From positions 5,604,718-5,668,717 of the forward strand of contig OZ017768.1 of NCBI GenBank assembly GCA_963969345.1: a stretch of DNA of 64,000 nucleotides, given 5' to 3'. The notes below the pieces were generated by a model that ran no database searches, had not been told where the DNA came from, and worked only from the letters and a program-made list of their open reading frames with translations. This document shows, one piece after another, positions 1 to 12,082 of the stretch (positions are counted from its first letter, which is position 1; each line of letters begins with the position of its first letter). Made by a program: the position numbers and the translations under genes. This DNA is from Turbatrix aceti (Eukaryota; Nematoda; Chromadorea; Rhabditida; Panagrolaimidae).

Positions 1-36
1 AATAAAATCAGCAATAAGTGGAAAATCTAAATCAAA

Positions 37-2096
37 TCAGTGCCAGAAAAACTCTTCGGGATGCAAAAGTCCCACAAAGGGATTGTCAATGCCGGCGTAG
101 TGAGCGTCATAATCGTCTTCGTCCTCGCCCTCCTCGTCTTCGTCTTCGCCCTCGTCGTCGGTCATCGGGTAATCATCGTCGCTGAGAAAGTCATTGTCCA
201 TGCCGTAAATTAAATAGTCTGGATAAAGGAGATGGAGGTCGTTCTCCAATTCGTCGTCGCTGTACTCGTAGTCGTCGATCTCGCATGGGGTGATGGAAAA
301 CTTCATATGAACGCTTTTGTTCGACGTGACGTTGGGTTCTTCGACCTCCGTGCAGATGGCGTCGTCGCCGGACGGCTTGGTCCATCCCGGCTGGATCGCC
401 TTGGTGAACGGTACGTACGCCATGAGGTACTCTACGTGGCACTTGGAGTGGCGATGGGCAGTCGACGTGATGTCGACCTTCAGATTGTCCGGGAGACGGG
501 GCAGGTTGTCCTTCAGACGGGTGTAGAGGTCGTGCATCTCCGTGTACATATCGAGATAATCCTTAAAAAAAAACATGTCAGTCAACAAAATTTTTTTTGA
601 CAAAAACCGCCGAACAGAACAAACCGTGTCAAAATCATAGATTCTGCGAACTTCGAGTTCGAAGCAGACCTCCTCGAGGTCGGGGAAAATGCGGCACAGA
701 GCCCCGACGAAGGGGAAGACGTTGAACGACTTGTGGAAGGAGATATTCAGCGAGATCTTCTTCGTCCCCGGCATCCGAAGAACAGAGCGCTGCAGGGTTC
801 TGATGATGGCCGGCGGCTGGCAGCCTGTGATCTTGAAATTGAGGGTCTTCGCTTCGATGCGTTTTTCGTCAAAGAAGAGCTGCAAATCCCGAAATAGACA
901 CAAAAATGCAAACAAGGAATGTGTCAGGTGACATTTTGAAAATTCTTCATGAAATTTGGCCAAACACACTTCAGGCAGATGAATTTTACGATAAAAACTG
1001 TTTTATACAGTGAAAATTACTTTTTGCAATGTTTTATCAAAAATTTTCAAAATGTCTAATAAAATGTCTGTAAGTCCCCAAAACCAACCGCAACATTGAC
1101 CAGTTGTTTGCAGTAAACAGAAGCCACTTCAAAACCAGGAAATCTGGCGTCTTCGTCTCCTTCTCCATCCGATTCGACTTTCGGGAGCTGTGAGTAGAAA
1201 TCCGATGGTCCAGAAATGGTAACCAACTTGGACAACTGCAGTTTCAAAAAATTAGTCATCGGTTCCGGCATCGGGCCTTTCAGTTGGATCGGTTTGACAG
1301 AAAATGAGTCCACGTCTGAAATTGGAATAAGGGTTTTAAGGTACTCAAAATCACAAATAAAAACAGTGCTGTCGGGTATCCCAAAATGTCGGGTACCCGA
1401 CACGGACCCAAATTTTTTCGGTACCCGACAAAACTGCTCAAAATCACAGCAGCAAAGACTCACACGCTTTTCTGCCCACCAACTCAATGAATTTGAGGCA
1501 TCGAAGAATTTCGGTCCGACGAGACTTCCGAGCATTGGGACTGATGACAGCGAAGGCTTTGAAGTCAGATATCACGAGATTTCGGACAAAAGGCGCCAGC
1601 CAGATGATTTGTTGAAGTGGAGGAAGTTTGACCGGGATTTCAATCTCTTTTTTCTGCATTTGCTAAATTTTTTTTGTATTTTTTATTGCATCTCTTTCAT
1701 GTTCATCAATAACTCACTTCTGCTTCTTCCGAACTCAATCCTCGTTCTGGAAAGTTCCCGGAACGCTTCTAAAATCCAGGTCATTTATCTGAGCATAAAA
1801 ACCGTCAAACTAACCAGGGTAACCTTAGATTGCGAAATGTAAACCGTGTTTTTCTCCATGACTCCGTGAAAAGCAACGGACATCTCACGGCACGACAAGG
1901 CAACTTTTTTCATCGTCGTAATGCTGGGCTTTGTGTCAGCACGCAACAGGTGATCAAAGATGTGCTGGTGAAAAGCACTGCTCAGTGGCTTCTGAACCGG
2001 CTTTGGCGCCTGCTTCTTCTTAGCCGCCGACCTCCTCCCTCGGGGCTTCGCTGGCTCCTTCGAGCAGGCGGGAGCAACGGACTTTTTTGGAGGCAT
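37..2096 (-). CDS. Uncharacterised F-box-like protein with acidic tail
   Basis: No family recognised with certainty. Six exons agree in phase: 1815-2096, 1718-1768, 1464-1653, 1101-1315, 625-879 and 37-561, giving about 505 residues. The first intron is only 46 nt. The N-terminus is basic (MPPKKS, then RGRRSAAKKK), like a nuclear localisation signal, followed by a helix-rich stretch (HQHIFDHLL...VALSCREMSVAF) that resembles an F-box. The middle looks like the leucine-rich/FTH-type substrate part of nematode F-box proteins. The last about 50 residues are dominated by Asp and Glu. The exon 4 to 5 junction uses a weak donor (GTCAAT); otherwise exon 4 would run to a stop at 1056 and the first 1 kb would be a separate gene. 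If the F-box reading is right, it would be a substrate adaptor of an SCF ubiquitin ligase; that is inference. Confidence 0.5.
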
Positions 2097-2672
2097 AACA
2101 CTCTGAAGAACAACTAACATATAAGATGGATTTGGATATCAGTCAGTGACAACAACGCAGAAATAAATATTTACAAGCACAGCGCACTGCCAACAAAAAT
2201 CAATCGAAGAAAGAAAGGTCAGAAAAAAGCGGGGTTTACGGTGTAGTCACGAGCAAAAATGAAATTTGTTCTGTTCAACTTTCAAAAATCAACGATTGTT
2301 CGAAATAAACGTGCCGTGCTGCGCACAAACGGACGAACGGATGATGCGCATCTTCGTTAGCAACGCCGCAACGTTGCAAATATTGAAGCGGTCTTGATAC
2401 GATTTTCAAGTCAAAAAACATCAAAAAAACCGTAAATTTGTAATACTAACTTACGGTAGGTACCTATGAATAACAAAAAAATCGTAGGACTGATCACTTT
2501 TTTGTTATTCGATCAACAAATTTGGATTGTTGAAGACGAATAACATTTCTCATAAACAAAAACAATTTGGCAAAGTGCGTCGAAGAAACAAAGCGCGGTA
2601 AAAATCATGCTCGGCGATTTCGTCGAGTTTTTTTGGTGAGCTCCTCTCACTGGCAATCCTGCTGGATGCACA
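2097..2672. promoter_or_regulatory. Divergent intergenic region upstream of SMC2
   Basis: These 576 bases separate two genes transcribed away from each other and so should hold both promoters. The sequence is AT-rich. No clear TATA box, tRNA or ORF is visible; no trans-splice leader is seen. Confidence 0.4.
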
Positions 2673-5600
2673 ATGCGGCTCAAAAAGCTCGAAATCGAAG
2701 GCTTCAAGTCTTACGCGAATCGCGTGACCATCAGTGACTTTGATGCGTCGTTCAACGCGATCACAGGCTTCAATGGAACCGGCAAGTCGAATGTGCTGGA
2801 TGCGATCTGCTTTGTCCTCGGCATCACCAATATGTCCCAGGTCCGTGCTTCGCACATCGGTGACCTCATCTACAAGAGGGGCAGTGCGGGCATCACGAAG
2901 GCTTCCGTGACGGCGACTTTCGAGCACAGCGATCCTCATCACAAGGTGCCCGGCTACGAGCTTGGCAAGGATATTGTCGTTCGTCGACAGGTCTGTTGAT
3001 TTTATAAATCCGCTTCGAAGTACAATTTTTGTTCTGTAGATCGTGATGGGCGGTCGAAACACGTACACCGTCAACGGATCGAACAAGACGGCGAATGCGG
3101 TGTCGGATATGTTCAAGACTGTTGGCATGAACGTCAACAACCCACACTTCCTTATCATGCAGGGCCGCGTCGGCAAGGTTGTTAACATGTCGCCGAAGGA
3201 GGTGCTTGCCATGGTCGAGGAGGCTGTCGGCGTCAGAATCTACGAGACCAAGCGTCAGGAGAGCGAGAGACAGATTGCGCGCAAGGACGCCAAACTCAAC
3301 GAACTCAATCAGGTTCGTTTTTAGCTGGGTTGGGTGAATGTCCGTGTTTGTTTGCAAACGAATTTTTATTTTTTCGCGTTCGTTCACGAACAAAGACAAA
3401 TTTTCCGAACAGAAAAAACGAACAAAAATTGGGATAAAATTAGGAAAACGTAGTCAAAATTGATTTTGTTGACAAGAAAATGGCAACTTACATTTTTTGA
3501 ATTCAGCCAAATAAAAGTGTAGCTGTATCCAAAACGAGAAAATGTGTTTTACCCAGAAAATGTGTTATTTTAGTTTTTCACCAGGAGAAAAAAAATTTCG
3601 CATAATTTATAAAAAAAATATTTTTATGTTCGTTCGCGATCAAAAAAAACGGATGTTCGTTGATTTTTGGTTTTTACCTTCTTTCAGCAGAATATTTGCT
3701 AAACTGCGTGTTTCAGCGTCTGGACAACGACATCATGCCCCTGATCAACAGACTGACCGACGAGAGAAACCTCTTCCTCAAAGCCGAGCGTCTCAAGGTA
3801 GAAAACGAGAAAATCAAGACGAAACTCATCGCCTGGGAATACATGACGGCGGATGGCGGCATCCAGCGCTACCTCGACGAGGCAGATGCCAAAGCAGAAC
3901 ACGCTGTTCGCATCAATCAGGAAATCAAGGAGGCAAACGCTCGCATCGCTGAAGTTCGCGCCGAAATCGAAGCCATCGAGAAAGAACGCGACGGCGTGAG
4001 TTTTCTTTTTTTGCCAGATGAACTTTTTTATCTTCAAATTCCTTCAGATGATCGGTTCGGAGAAGTCAGCCATCGACAAGGAGCTCAAAGAACGTCAGGT
4101 CGTCCTGGTCAACGCCGAAGCTGCGGTCGACGAAGCAAAAGGCGAAAAGAAGCGCGCAATCGACGAAATCAAGATTCAGAAGACCTACATTGCCAAATCG
4201 CAGAAAGAACTCCAAACAGCGGAGAAAAAGCAGTCAGATCTCGAGAAACAGGTCGGAAACGATGTCAACGCGCTCGAACAGGCTCAGAAGGACCTTGATG
4301 CCGCGCAGAAGAAATTGACGGCTCTCCAGAAAAACATGGTCACCGATGACGACGGAAAAGAGATCCTGCTCACCGATCTTGTCATGCGTGGGTTTTTTTG
4401 GCGCCTGAGAGAGGCAAACAACCGTTTTTTGTTCGCGAACAAACACGAGCATTTTGTTTGAGAAATAGAACGAACGCGAACTTTTTTGACCGTGTTCGCG
4501 AACGAACATATTATTTTTTTCATTTGTTCAAAATTTTATCATAATTTTTGCAGAAAAACTCACTTTTTGCCATTTTTTGTCAAATAACATCAATTTCGGC
4601 ACAATTAAACTCATTTTACCCAAATTTTTGTTCGTTTTATCTGTTCGAAAAATTTCTTTTGTTTTTGTTCACTTTTGCCCGGTTTTATGCCTTGCTTGTT
4701 TTTTCAGAAAGCAATACGGAATATTCGAATGTAAAAGCCAACCGGGACGGCGCATCCCAGAGGATCAAGTGCATCGAAGACCGTCTCAAAGGCATCGAAC
4801 GCGAGCTGGCGACGAAGGGAGACACGGATACCGCTGCGCTGAAGGCAGACGTCGCCCGTTTCACTGCCCAGATCGCCAAGCTGCGGGGCTCACTCGAACG
4901 CCTGGGATACGACGAAATGAGGGAACAAGAGCTCTCCGCGCAGATCAACGATGCCTCGTTGAAGGTCAACGGACTGCAACGACAGGTAAAGTCGTTCACG
5001 GACAACTATCCAAACTTCAACTTCACCTACAAGCTCCCCCACGGCGCCCAGGTCGACGAAAGTCTCATCTACGACATGCTTTTCAAGTTTTTCCGCGTCA
5101 AAGACAAGAAATTCTACCGGGCTGTCGGAGTCGCTGCCGGAGGTCTTTTTAAGTGGGTTTTTAATTTTTTTTGCATTTTTAAACTTCTTTTGAAAATAAT
5201 TTTTTTTATAAAAATAAAAAAAATGAGTTTATTTTTTTTTCTGTTTTTAATTTTTTTTAATTGAATTTATTTTTTCTTGAGAAAAAAAGCCGTCATTGGA
5301 TTTTTTTGTTTTTTGAAGTTAATTTTTAAAAATATTTTTGGAAACATTTTTTTTGTAAAAAAAATAAAATTGTTTAAAAATAAGTTTTATTTTTTTTATT
5401 AAATATTTAAAAATTATTATTTATTTTTTATTTATTTTAGTTTTTTTCTTAAATTTATTTTTTTTTTTTGGTTTTTTAAAATTTTTTTTTTAATTGAATT
5501 AAAATGTTTTTTTAATTTGAATTTTTTTTTGTTTTTTTGTACTAAAATGTGTGTTTCTAGGAACGTGGTGGTCGAAAAAGCGGAAGTGGCATCCTACCTC

Positions 5601-7885
5601 GTCCACAAAAACTGCCTGGCGTCTAGGACGACTTTTATCCCGCTGGACCGGATCCGCGGCGATTGGCCGAGACCCGATATCCTCGACAAGGCGAAGCGAA
5701 AGTTCAACGGCGAGGTCTACAGCATCAACGAGCTCATCGAGTACCCGCCCCACTACGAACTCGCCATGCGCTACGCCTTTGGCAGCGTTCTCGTCTGTCC
5801 CGACCGGGATTCGGCTTCATACGTCGCGAATACGCTCCGGATGAGGGCAGTCTCGCTCATCGGTGACGAGTTTTCTCCTGGAGGCACGGCTTCCGGTGGC
5901 AGGTCCAGGGATAACTACGACAACCTGCTTCGGGACATGGAGGATTACAATCGCGTTAGTGTGGAGTACAAAGAGGCCAGCAGGGAGCTGGAAGACCTCA
6001 AAAAAGAGCAGATGAAGCAGCAGGACGTCGGCCACGAGGTTCAGCGCATCAAGGAGGAGATCAGACTCACCCAGGAGAGGGTCAAGGCGATCGAGGACCA
6101 GCTCAAGTCGACGGCCGTCGAGATGCTCAAGGCTGAGAAGGAGGCCTATCTCGCGGAAAAAGCACAGAAGATGGATGAACTTGCCGCGCTCGATGCTAAA
6201 CTCCCGGAACTCGAAGCGAAGATTGCGAAACTTCGGGAAAACCAGAAAGATCAGGCGTTCATCGAAAAGCAGAAGGCGGAGACCAAAAAGGCCAAAACAG
6301 CGGCGCAGAAGAAGGTCGAAGAGCTTTCCGGGTCTTCCGGGAAGAAGGATGAACTTGATCGAATGAAGTGAGTTTTAAAAAATGCGTCCTGGAAAAATCT
6401 TTGTAAAATTGTTTTAAAATCAAAAAAATAACATAAAAAACCTATTTTTTTAATAATTACAAAAAAGCTAAAAAAAATTCTCAATCAAATTTTTTTCAAA
6501 AAATGCAGATATCAGCCAAAATAATTTTTAAAAAAATAGCAAACCGTGTTTTTTGTACGATATTTAAAAATCTTTATAAAATTTAGCAAAGTAATTTTTT
6601 TTGCGCGGGCCGTCAAAAATTCAGGCACCGATTGTTTTGAGAGCCTTGCTTTACAATTTTTTTCAGGGACCAAATCGAAGCAATCAAAAGCAACATTGCG
6701 CTGTCGGACAAGGAAATCAAGGACAAGGAAGACGGCATTGCCCTCATCGAAACGAAGCTCAAGGAACTCGCTGCGGCGGTGGAAGCTGCGAAAGAGGCCG
6801 TCGAAGAGCAGCAATCGAAACACGACGATTGCCTCGGGAAAATGGCCGCTCGCGACGCGGACGTCAGAGACAAGCATTCTGAAATCAGCGCCACCAAGAA
6901 ACAGGTCCTCGAGTTGCAGAATGCCGTTGAGCAGACAGCCAAGGAAGCCGAAACCTGTCGACAGCACTCGAAAGAATCCGCCAACAAGGTAAGAGTCGAT
7001 TTTTTGAACGGAATTTTTTTTTTTTTAATTGTTTTTTTTTCGTTTGCGGATAAAAAACGACTGTTTTTACGCTACTTATCGTTATTTTTTTAGGCCTCGC
7101 AACTTTTGCGTCAGTTCCCGTTCCTGAAGGACGCCAAGCAGCGTTTTCATACTCCCGGCAGCGAATACGACCTCACGAACTTCAACTACGCCGAAGCGAA
7201 GGAGAAACACGCGGAAAAGTCCAACGAGCTCCAGGAAATATCGCAGAACATTAACCCTTCTGCCGCCGAACGCCTGGAAAAGTTTGAAACGAACGCAAAG
7301 GAACTCGAGCACAAACGAACCCAGCTGCAGAATGAGAAGGCAAAAATGTACGAAACGCTGAAGGCCATCGACGAACGCAAGCGCAACGAACTGAAACTCG
7401 CCTTTGTCCAGGTAAACGTGACTTTCAATGAGATTTTCGGCATGCTGCTGCCAGGCGCCCAGGCAAAACTCGTGCCCATCGGCCCGGATGAAAATGACCT
7501 GGATCGCATCGAAGAGGGTCTCCGATTCCGGGTTGCCTTCAACAACCTCTGGAAAGAGTCCCTCACCGAGCTCAGCGGAGGCCAGCGTTCGCTCATCGCC
7601 CTGTCCATCATCCTGGCCCTGCTGAGGTTCAAACCCGCCCCGTTGTACATCCTAGACGAAGTCGATGCCGCGCTCGACATTTCTCACACTTCTCAGATCG
7701 GTGCGGTCATCAAGAATCACTTCAAGAGCGCGCAGTTCATCATCGTGTCCCTCAAGCCTGGCATGTTCAAGAATGCCACCGCCATCTTCAGAACACGCAT
7801 GCAGGATGGCGTCTCGGCTGTCGTCAGGGTCAACGACGACGTCGGCGAAGATTTCGAAAACCCCGAGGGCACTGCGGCTGCTTGA
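2673..7885 (+). CDS. smc-2: SMC2, condensin ATPase subunit
   Basis: Structural maintenance of chromosomes 2, the ATPase arm that pairs with SMC4 in condensin to compact mitotic chromosomes. Eight exons agree in phase: 2673-2990, 3040-3312, 3717-3995, 4048-4387, 4708-5152, 5561-6367, 6667-6988 and 7094-7885, coding for 1191 residues, close to the about 1200 of other SMC2 proteins. Visible landmarks: N-terminal EGFKSY and Walker A GFNGTGKSN; the SMC2-type NVNNPHFLIMQGR; two coiled coils around a hinge (exons 5-6, RNVVVEKAEVASYL to SPGGTASGGRS); and a C-terminal ABC signature LSGGQRS with Walker B YILDEVDAALD. The SMC2-like start MRLKKLEIEGFKSYANRV and QVRAS rule out SMC1, 3 and 4. Introns 2 and 4 carry dispersed repeats, intron 5 is almost pure A/T. 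Confidence 0.96.
3345..3716 (-). repeat. TTCGCGAA-type dispersed repeat in SMC2 intron 2
   Basis: Contains CGTTCGTTCACGAACAAA, GTCAAAATTGATTTTGTTGAC and AAGAAAATGGCAA, which match in reverse orientation the copy at 4425-4700 and in the same orientation the one at 44880-45290. It fills most of a 404-nt intron. Confidence 0.6.
4425..4700 (+). repeat. TTCGCGAA-type dispersed repeat in SMC2 intron 4
   Basis: Starts with GTTCGCGAACAAACACGAGC and includes TGACCGTGTTCGCGAACGAAC, TTTTTTGTCAAATAACATC and AATTTCGGCACAA. The same ordered blocks are found at 23200-23520 in the same orientation. Makes up most of a 320-nt intron. Confidence 0.65.
5153..5560 (+). other. AT-only intron 5 of SMC2
   Basis: A 408-nt intron built almost entirely of T and A runs, between donor AA|GTGGGT and acceptor TTTCTAG|G. 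It splits the SMC2 hinge region. No repeat unit is obvious. Confidence 0.8.
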
Positions 7886-8664
7886 AGCCTGGGTTCTGGC
7901 TTTGATTGATTGTAACTTGTTTGCCTTTCTGTATTTTTTACTGGATGTTCACTGATCTCGCTGCTATAACGAGTAAACGCAGCTTTGTCGATTTTAAATA
8001 CAAGGAATAGTCAGGGGACGTTTTTGAAATTTTGTCAAAAAATGAAAAAAAAATTTTACGATGAAAAAAAATTTTCCGTAAAATTCACCTGCTGAACTGG
8101 GAAAGTTACGTTCGCCTGAAGTCGCTTTTTGCCATTTTTGACTATTTTTTGCACGTTGTTGTTAAAAAAAACTGCGGCATTTTCGAAGCCAGGATACATA
8201 ATGATCGACGTAATCTTTGATGGAAAATCCGAAAAATTCGAAAAAAAAATTTTTAATTTAAAAAAAAAAAAACATACGGAATTTCCAAAGTCAGGGGATG
8301 GAAAATCCGAAAAAAATATACATATATAAAAATAGGGGTTATCGCCTGTTTTTTCAAGGTGTATATTTTTTTTCGGATTTGCCGTCAAAAATTACGTCCA
8401 TTGTACCCTGACTATGGAAATGCCGTCTATTTTTAGGTACGATGCGCCAAAAATTGTCAAAAAAGCAAAAGTGATCGGTAAATCTGCCAGATCATGCCTC
8501 CGGCAGACGAATTCTACAGTAAAAACTTTTCTTCATAGTAAAATCTACTTTTTGGCGAACTTTCATGAACACATTCCTCGTTAGACAAAATTTGGATGAT
8601 TCAATATGCTTTATTGCAAAAAGGCAGGGTTCAGTGCACACAAGAGGTGAAATAGAGACTGGTC
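7886..8664. other. Convergent intergenic region, SMC2 to TMEM254
   Basis: Lies between the 3' ends of SMC2 (+) and the TMEM254-like gene (-). It holds no gene; most of it is a foldback element. A TTTATT near 8611 is a likely AATAAA signal for the minus-strand gene. Confidence 0.5.
8019..8590. repeat. Foldback element, TTTGCCAAAAAGTAG family, long copy
   Basis: The left end carries TTTGTCAAAAAATGAAAA, TTTTCCGTAAAATTCACCTG and GGAAAGTTACG. The right end carries the reverse complement theme: GAATTCTACAGTAAAAAC, CATAGTAAAATCTACTTTTT and GGCGAACTTTCATGAA. The inner part (GCCAGGATACATAATGATCG) also recurs inverted at 8390-8410 and matches the copy at 43255. No transposase ORF is inside, so it looks like a MITE-type non-autonomous element. 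Confidence 0.6.
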
Positions 8665-9096
8665 TCACGCGGTATTCTTCTTCCTGTACCTCAGGAGAAT
8701 GCCAAGCGAAGCGAAGCCGACGATGAACGTCTGCAGCGTCCACTTGAACGAGGCGGCGTGCGTGAGGTCCAGTTTGTCGCAGAGGTACAGCGCGTAGCCT
8801 GCTTCCCCGAGGTGTGCCAGGAACGCGAGGATATTGATCCACAGAACAATCGTGGAGTACTGGGTTCCTGAAGCAAAGGCAGGAGAATAAGTAAAGTCAC
8901 AGAAAAAAATAAACCTACCCAGAGTGTACGAGAAATCGCCGACAACAGGCAGATACTGCCGAGGAATGGCCTCTGGTCGCCACCAGACGAGAAAGGTGAA
9001 CGCGAGGGCGACGGGGATGACGACGTACCAGACGGGAGAGGCCCAGCGGAAGTAGGACCTCCGAGCCCGGTTGGCAGCTGCTCGCTTGACGGTCAT
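8665..9096 (-). CDS. TMEM254-like membrane protein
   Basis: Homologue of the small vertebrate transmembrane protein TMEM254 (C10orf57), whose function is not established. Two exons, 8919-9096 and 8665-8867, with a 51-nt intron, give 126 residues from the ATG at 9096 (vertebrate form about 123). Recognition rests on WWRPEAIPRQYLPVVG, AHLGEAGYALYLC and FKWTLQTFIVGFASLGILL with a basic RYRKK end. Three membrane segments are visible, at about residues 17-34, 63-85 and 99-116. The frame stays open upstream as a Ser/Asp-rich stretch to about 9257, where TTTCTTCAG could be an acceptor, so an extended N-terminus from another exon is possible. Confidence 0.75.
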   Translation of the reverse strand: MTVKRAAANRARRSYFRWASPVWYVVIPVALAFTFLVWWRPEAIPRQYLPVVGDFSYTLGRFIFFCDFTYSPAFASGTQYSTIVLWINILAFLAHLGEAGYALYLCDKLDLTHAASFKWTLQTFIVGFASLGILLRYRKKNTA

Positions 9097-9397
9097 CTGC
9101 GCGGTTTCGTCGACGGTACTGCAACTGTCAGACGAGTTCTGCTGGAGCAAAGTGTCGTCGTTGTTGTTGTCGGGAGTCGGGGATGGCGTGAGCGGTTCGT
9201 AGCGCGCGTCGAGATAGGCCCGACCTGCTCGCTGCACGAAGTGGGGTAGGAAACTGAAGAAAGACGCACGTCCACGATATAATATACCTTACTTGTATCG
9301 CCGCCTAATTTTTGCTCTCCTCTACTCTTTCAGGTAGAGGCGCGCGGAAAGGTGTGTAGTTCGGTCCGTGAATGTTAATGTGAACGTAATGTGCGCG

Positions 9398-10827
9398 TCA
9401 ATACTCCTTGACTTCCAGAAACAGCGGCCTGATTTGTGCAGGCGATAACGAGAATGAATTGCTGCCCGCCGAGGCGGTAGGCAGCCGCAGCGTGCGTGCA
9501 CAGTTTTGCCCGCGGACTTGGCCAATCAAAAAAATAATCAAACGCGCGTCAAAATCCCAAAATCCATTACCTTTTACAAATGACAACCAATCCTACGAGC
9601 GAGGGCACGTAGGATATGTTCTTTTTCTTCAAAATGCCGTCTATGATTTCTCGGGAACTCCTGTTGACCGACATGAAAGGGAGTATCCTAAAATGCAATC
9701 ATGTTTTTTTGCTGTTTGGTTACGCGAGACCATTTTTTTTTCTTTGCAGGGCACTTACCTGGAGGTAGGGCGCATGCCCATATTCAGGATCATGGGAGTC
9801 CGGATGAACCAGGGACAGACGGTGGTGCACGTGATGCCGTCGAAGCCGCGGTCTTCCATCTCCATCTGGATGCACTCCATCGCGCCACGGACCGCGAATT
9901 TTGACGGGCAGTACGCCAGACCGTACGTTTCACCAATGTGTGACGTCACGGATCCGATTGTTACTACCTGGCCCGAGTTTCGGCGCTGCATGTCGGGCAG
10001 AAATCCTCGGATTGTCTGAAATTTTGAGTTTTCGGTTTTTTGAAGGGCCTCAAATTTTTTTGTCTTCAAAAATTTTTGTACAATAGAAAAAAAAATAATA
10101 GTAGCGCCAGGTAAAACCCTCTTTGCCCCTCACTATCTGATTTGAACGCCGATAGCAACAAAAAAAACCGTTTTCGTTTGACTGACGGGTTTAGGAAAAT
10201 TCAAGATGAGGTTTAAAGAACGAAATGTCCTACATTGAGCGTTCCCATGATGTTGACGTCAAATGCCCGCTTGAGCTGATCCGTGGTCAGCTCGAGAGTG
10301 TGACCGAAGTAGAGTATCGCCGCGTTGCAGATGACGATGTTCACCTGCCCTTAAAAATGTTTTGCTTATTTTTTGGCATTTTTTATCCCTGATCGCCTAC
10401 CGAATTCAGCCAGGATGTCCTCCGCAGTCTTCTGCATGCGAGGAGCATCTGTGGTATCGCACTGCCAGCTCTTGGCCACTCCGCCTTCCTTGGTAATAGC
10501 CTCAGCTGTGGCAGCGGCCGTTGCGGCATCGATATCAATGATTGCGACCCGAGCACCGTGGTCGATAGCGAGTATCTCAGCCATGCGACGACCAATTCCA
10601 CTGCCGGCGCCCGTAATGACGACGGTCTCGCCACGAATGTCACGGGGTTTCATCGAGAGCCATCGCCAGATATCACGGGGAATCGCGATGAAGAGGACGT
10701 GCAGGATGAAGCCGAGCGTCGACGGCCAGAAGGTCTCGCCGTCGGAAGCCGCCATGCCGCTAGTCGGGGGCGGAGACTCAGGCCGTTCGTCTGCAGGCAC
10801 CTCGATTGTGTATTGGCATTTTTCCAT
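9398..10827 (-). CDS. Membrane-anchored short-chain dehydrogenase/reductase (RDH10/SDR16C-like)
   Basis: NAD(P)-dependent oxidoreductase of the classical SDR fold, nearest in layout to the retinol/sterol dehydrogenase group SDR16C. Exons 10401-10827, 10234-10349, 9759-10015, 9571-9687 and 9398-9461 agree in phase and give about 326 residues; the last exon is the least certain. A hydrophobic N-terminal segment (FILHVLFIAI) anchors it to a membrane. TGAGSGIG binds the cofactor, and the acidic IDID after strand 2 favours NAD. The catalytic Ser lies in IGSVTS and Tyr/Lys in YCPSK. The usual NNAG is CNAA here. Exon 2 starts after a TTTTTAAG acceptor, which is the only choice that keeps the frame (EFGQVNIVICNAA). 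It lies 302 bases upstream of the TMEM254-like gene on the same strand. Confidence 0.8.
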
Positions 10828-12082
10828 GATCGTGGTAGCGGTAAATACGCGAAAATAAATCCAGACCGGACGACAGAGGAGTGTTCAGGTGAGCAAAAAA
10901 AGAGGTGCGTGCGCCGCCGGTGCGCTGATTCCGATTCTATCTGCCCTCGCCTATCTGCCTTGAGCGCTAACCGGTCGGAAGAGAGACCGACCCTCCTGGA
11001 GCGTCAGGGGATTATGGCGAAACCCCGCTGACGGCGATGGTGGCCACCGAGGGTCGCGTGTCTTAGGCCCTGCCTACCTGTGCAATTTTTAGGATCATCT
11101 GGGGTGCAAAGCAATCTACGCGCTGTTGTTTTGCACTTTTTTGGTGATCACGGACCGATAACAATTGTTTTGACCGACACCTGCGTGCACGTGTGCTGAT
11201 TTTTGTTGTCTAAGCAGCCAGAATTCAGAATTTTGGGGTTTTTCACGTTTTTGATCGATTTTGTTTGCATGTTTTCAAAAAAAATAAAAACATGCTTCAG
11301 GTGAGCTCGGACACCTGCGGGGCCTTTGCTGACCTGATTAAAACTGTTCGCTCGACATTGATCGTTTCTGATCAGCTTTGGAAGGGGGCCAACGGTTGAA
11401 CCTTGCCGAGGAAGGCGCGGCGCAAATCCGCTTCCTATGACAAAAGGGATCAACTCTGCTGCAGCGATCACGATCGTATCCGATGGTGCGTGCCTTCCTG
11501 GACTACTTTTCTAATCCCTACTACCACTTCTGGACGGAAGAAAACAACACACACAAATAATACAATGGGAGGGCTACGAGGTGACAATAGGGAGCAAATC
11601 AGACGGCACTCCAGAAATATTGTTCTGGAAAACGACGAAAAAAACAGCGCCATCGATTGCGATCGCTTTCGGGATCCGCATCGCTGCCGCAAGTGCTCAA
11701 AATTCACGCAATGTCCACGTCGGTGTGGTTGGATCGACGGGTGGCAGCGGTGGTAGTGGTCAAGGTCGTCGCGGCGGGAGAGACAGACGCCCGCGGTCAT
11801 GTCAAATGCCCTTTTTTAGTATTCAGAGGAAAGTTGTTGTCTATCACAGTTGTTTCGGCGGCGATAAGAGTAGCACAATTTTTGTTTGTTTGTTTTAAAG
11901 CAGTTTGGCGCTGCTTCTTGGATGCTCACCTGCTCACCTGTACGAAGACGAAGACGAAGACGAAAGCAACAAACGTAAGAAACTCGCGCATTTCGATGCT
12001 CCCGACACGAAATGCGCAAGACACGCCACATAAAATATTCACGTGAGACGCCGTCCGTCGGAGAGTGTTACTTTGCGAGGGG
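10828..12082. promoter_or_regulatory. Divergent intergenic region, SDR to AMMECR1
   Basis: 1.25 kb between two divergently transcribed genes. Apart from a short (GAAGAC)n run at 11942-11965, no gene, tRNA or large repeat is visible. ORFs here have no recognisable protein features. Confidence 0.4.
11942..11965 (+). repeat. (GAAGAC)n microsatellite
   Basis: Four near-perfect hexamer units in the AMMECR1 upstream region. Confidence 0.8.
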
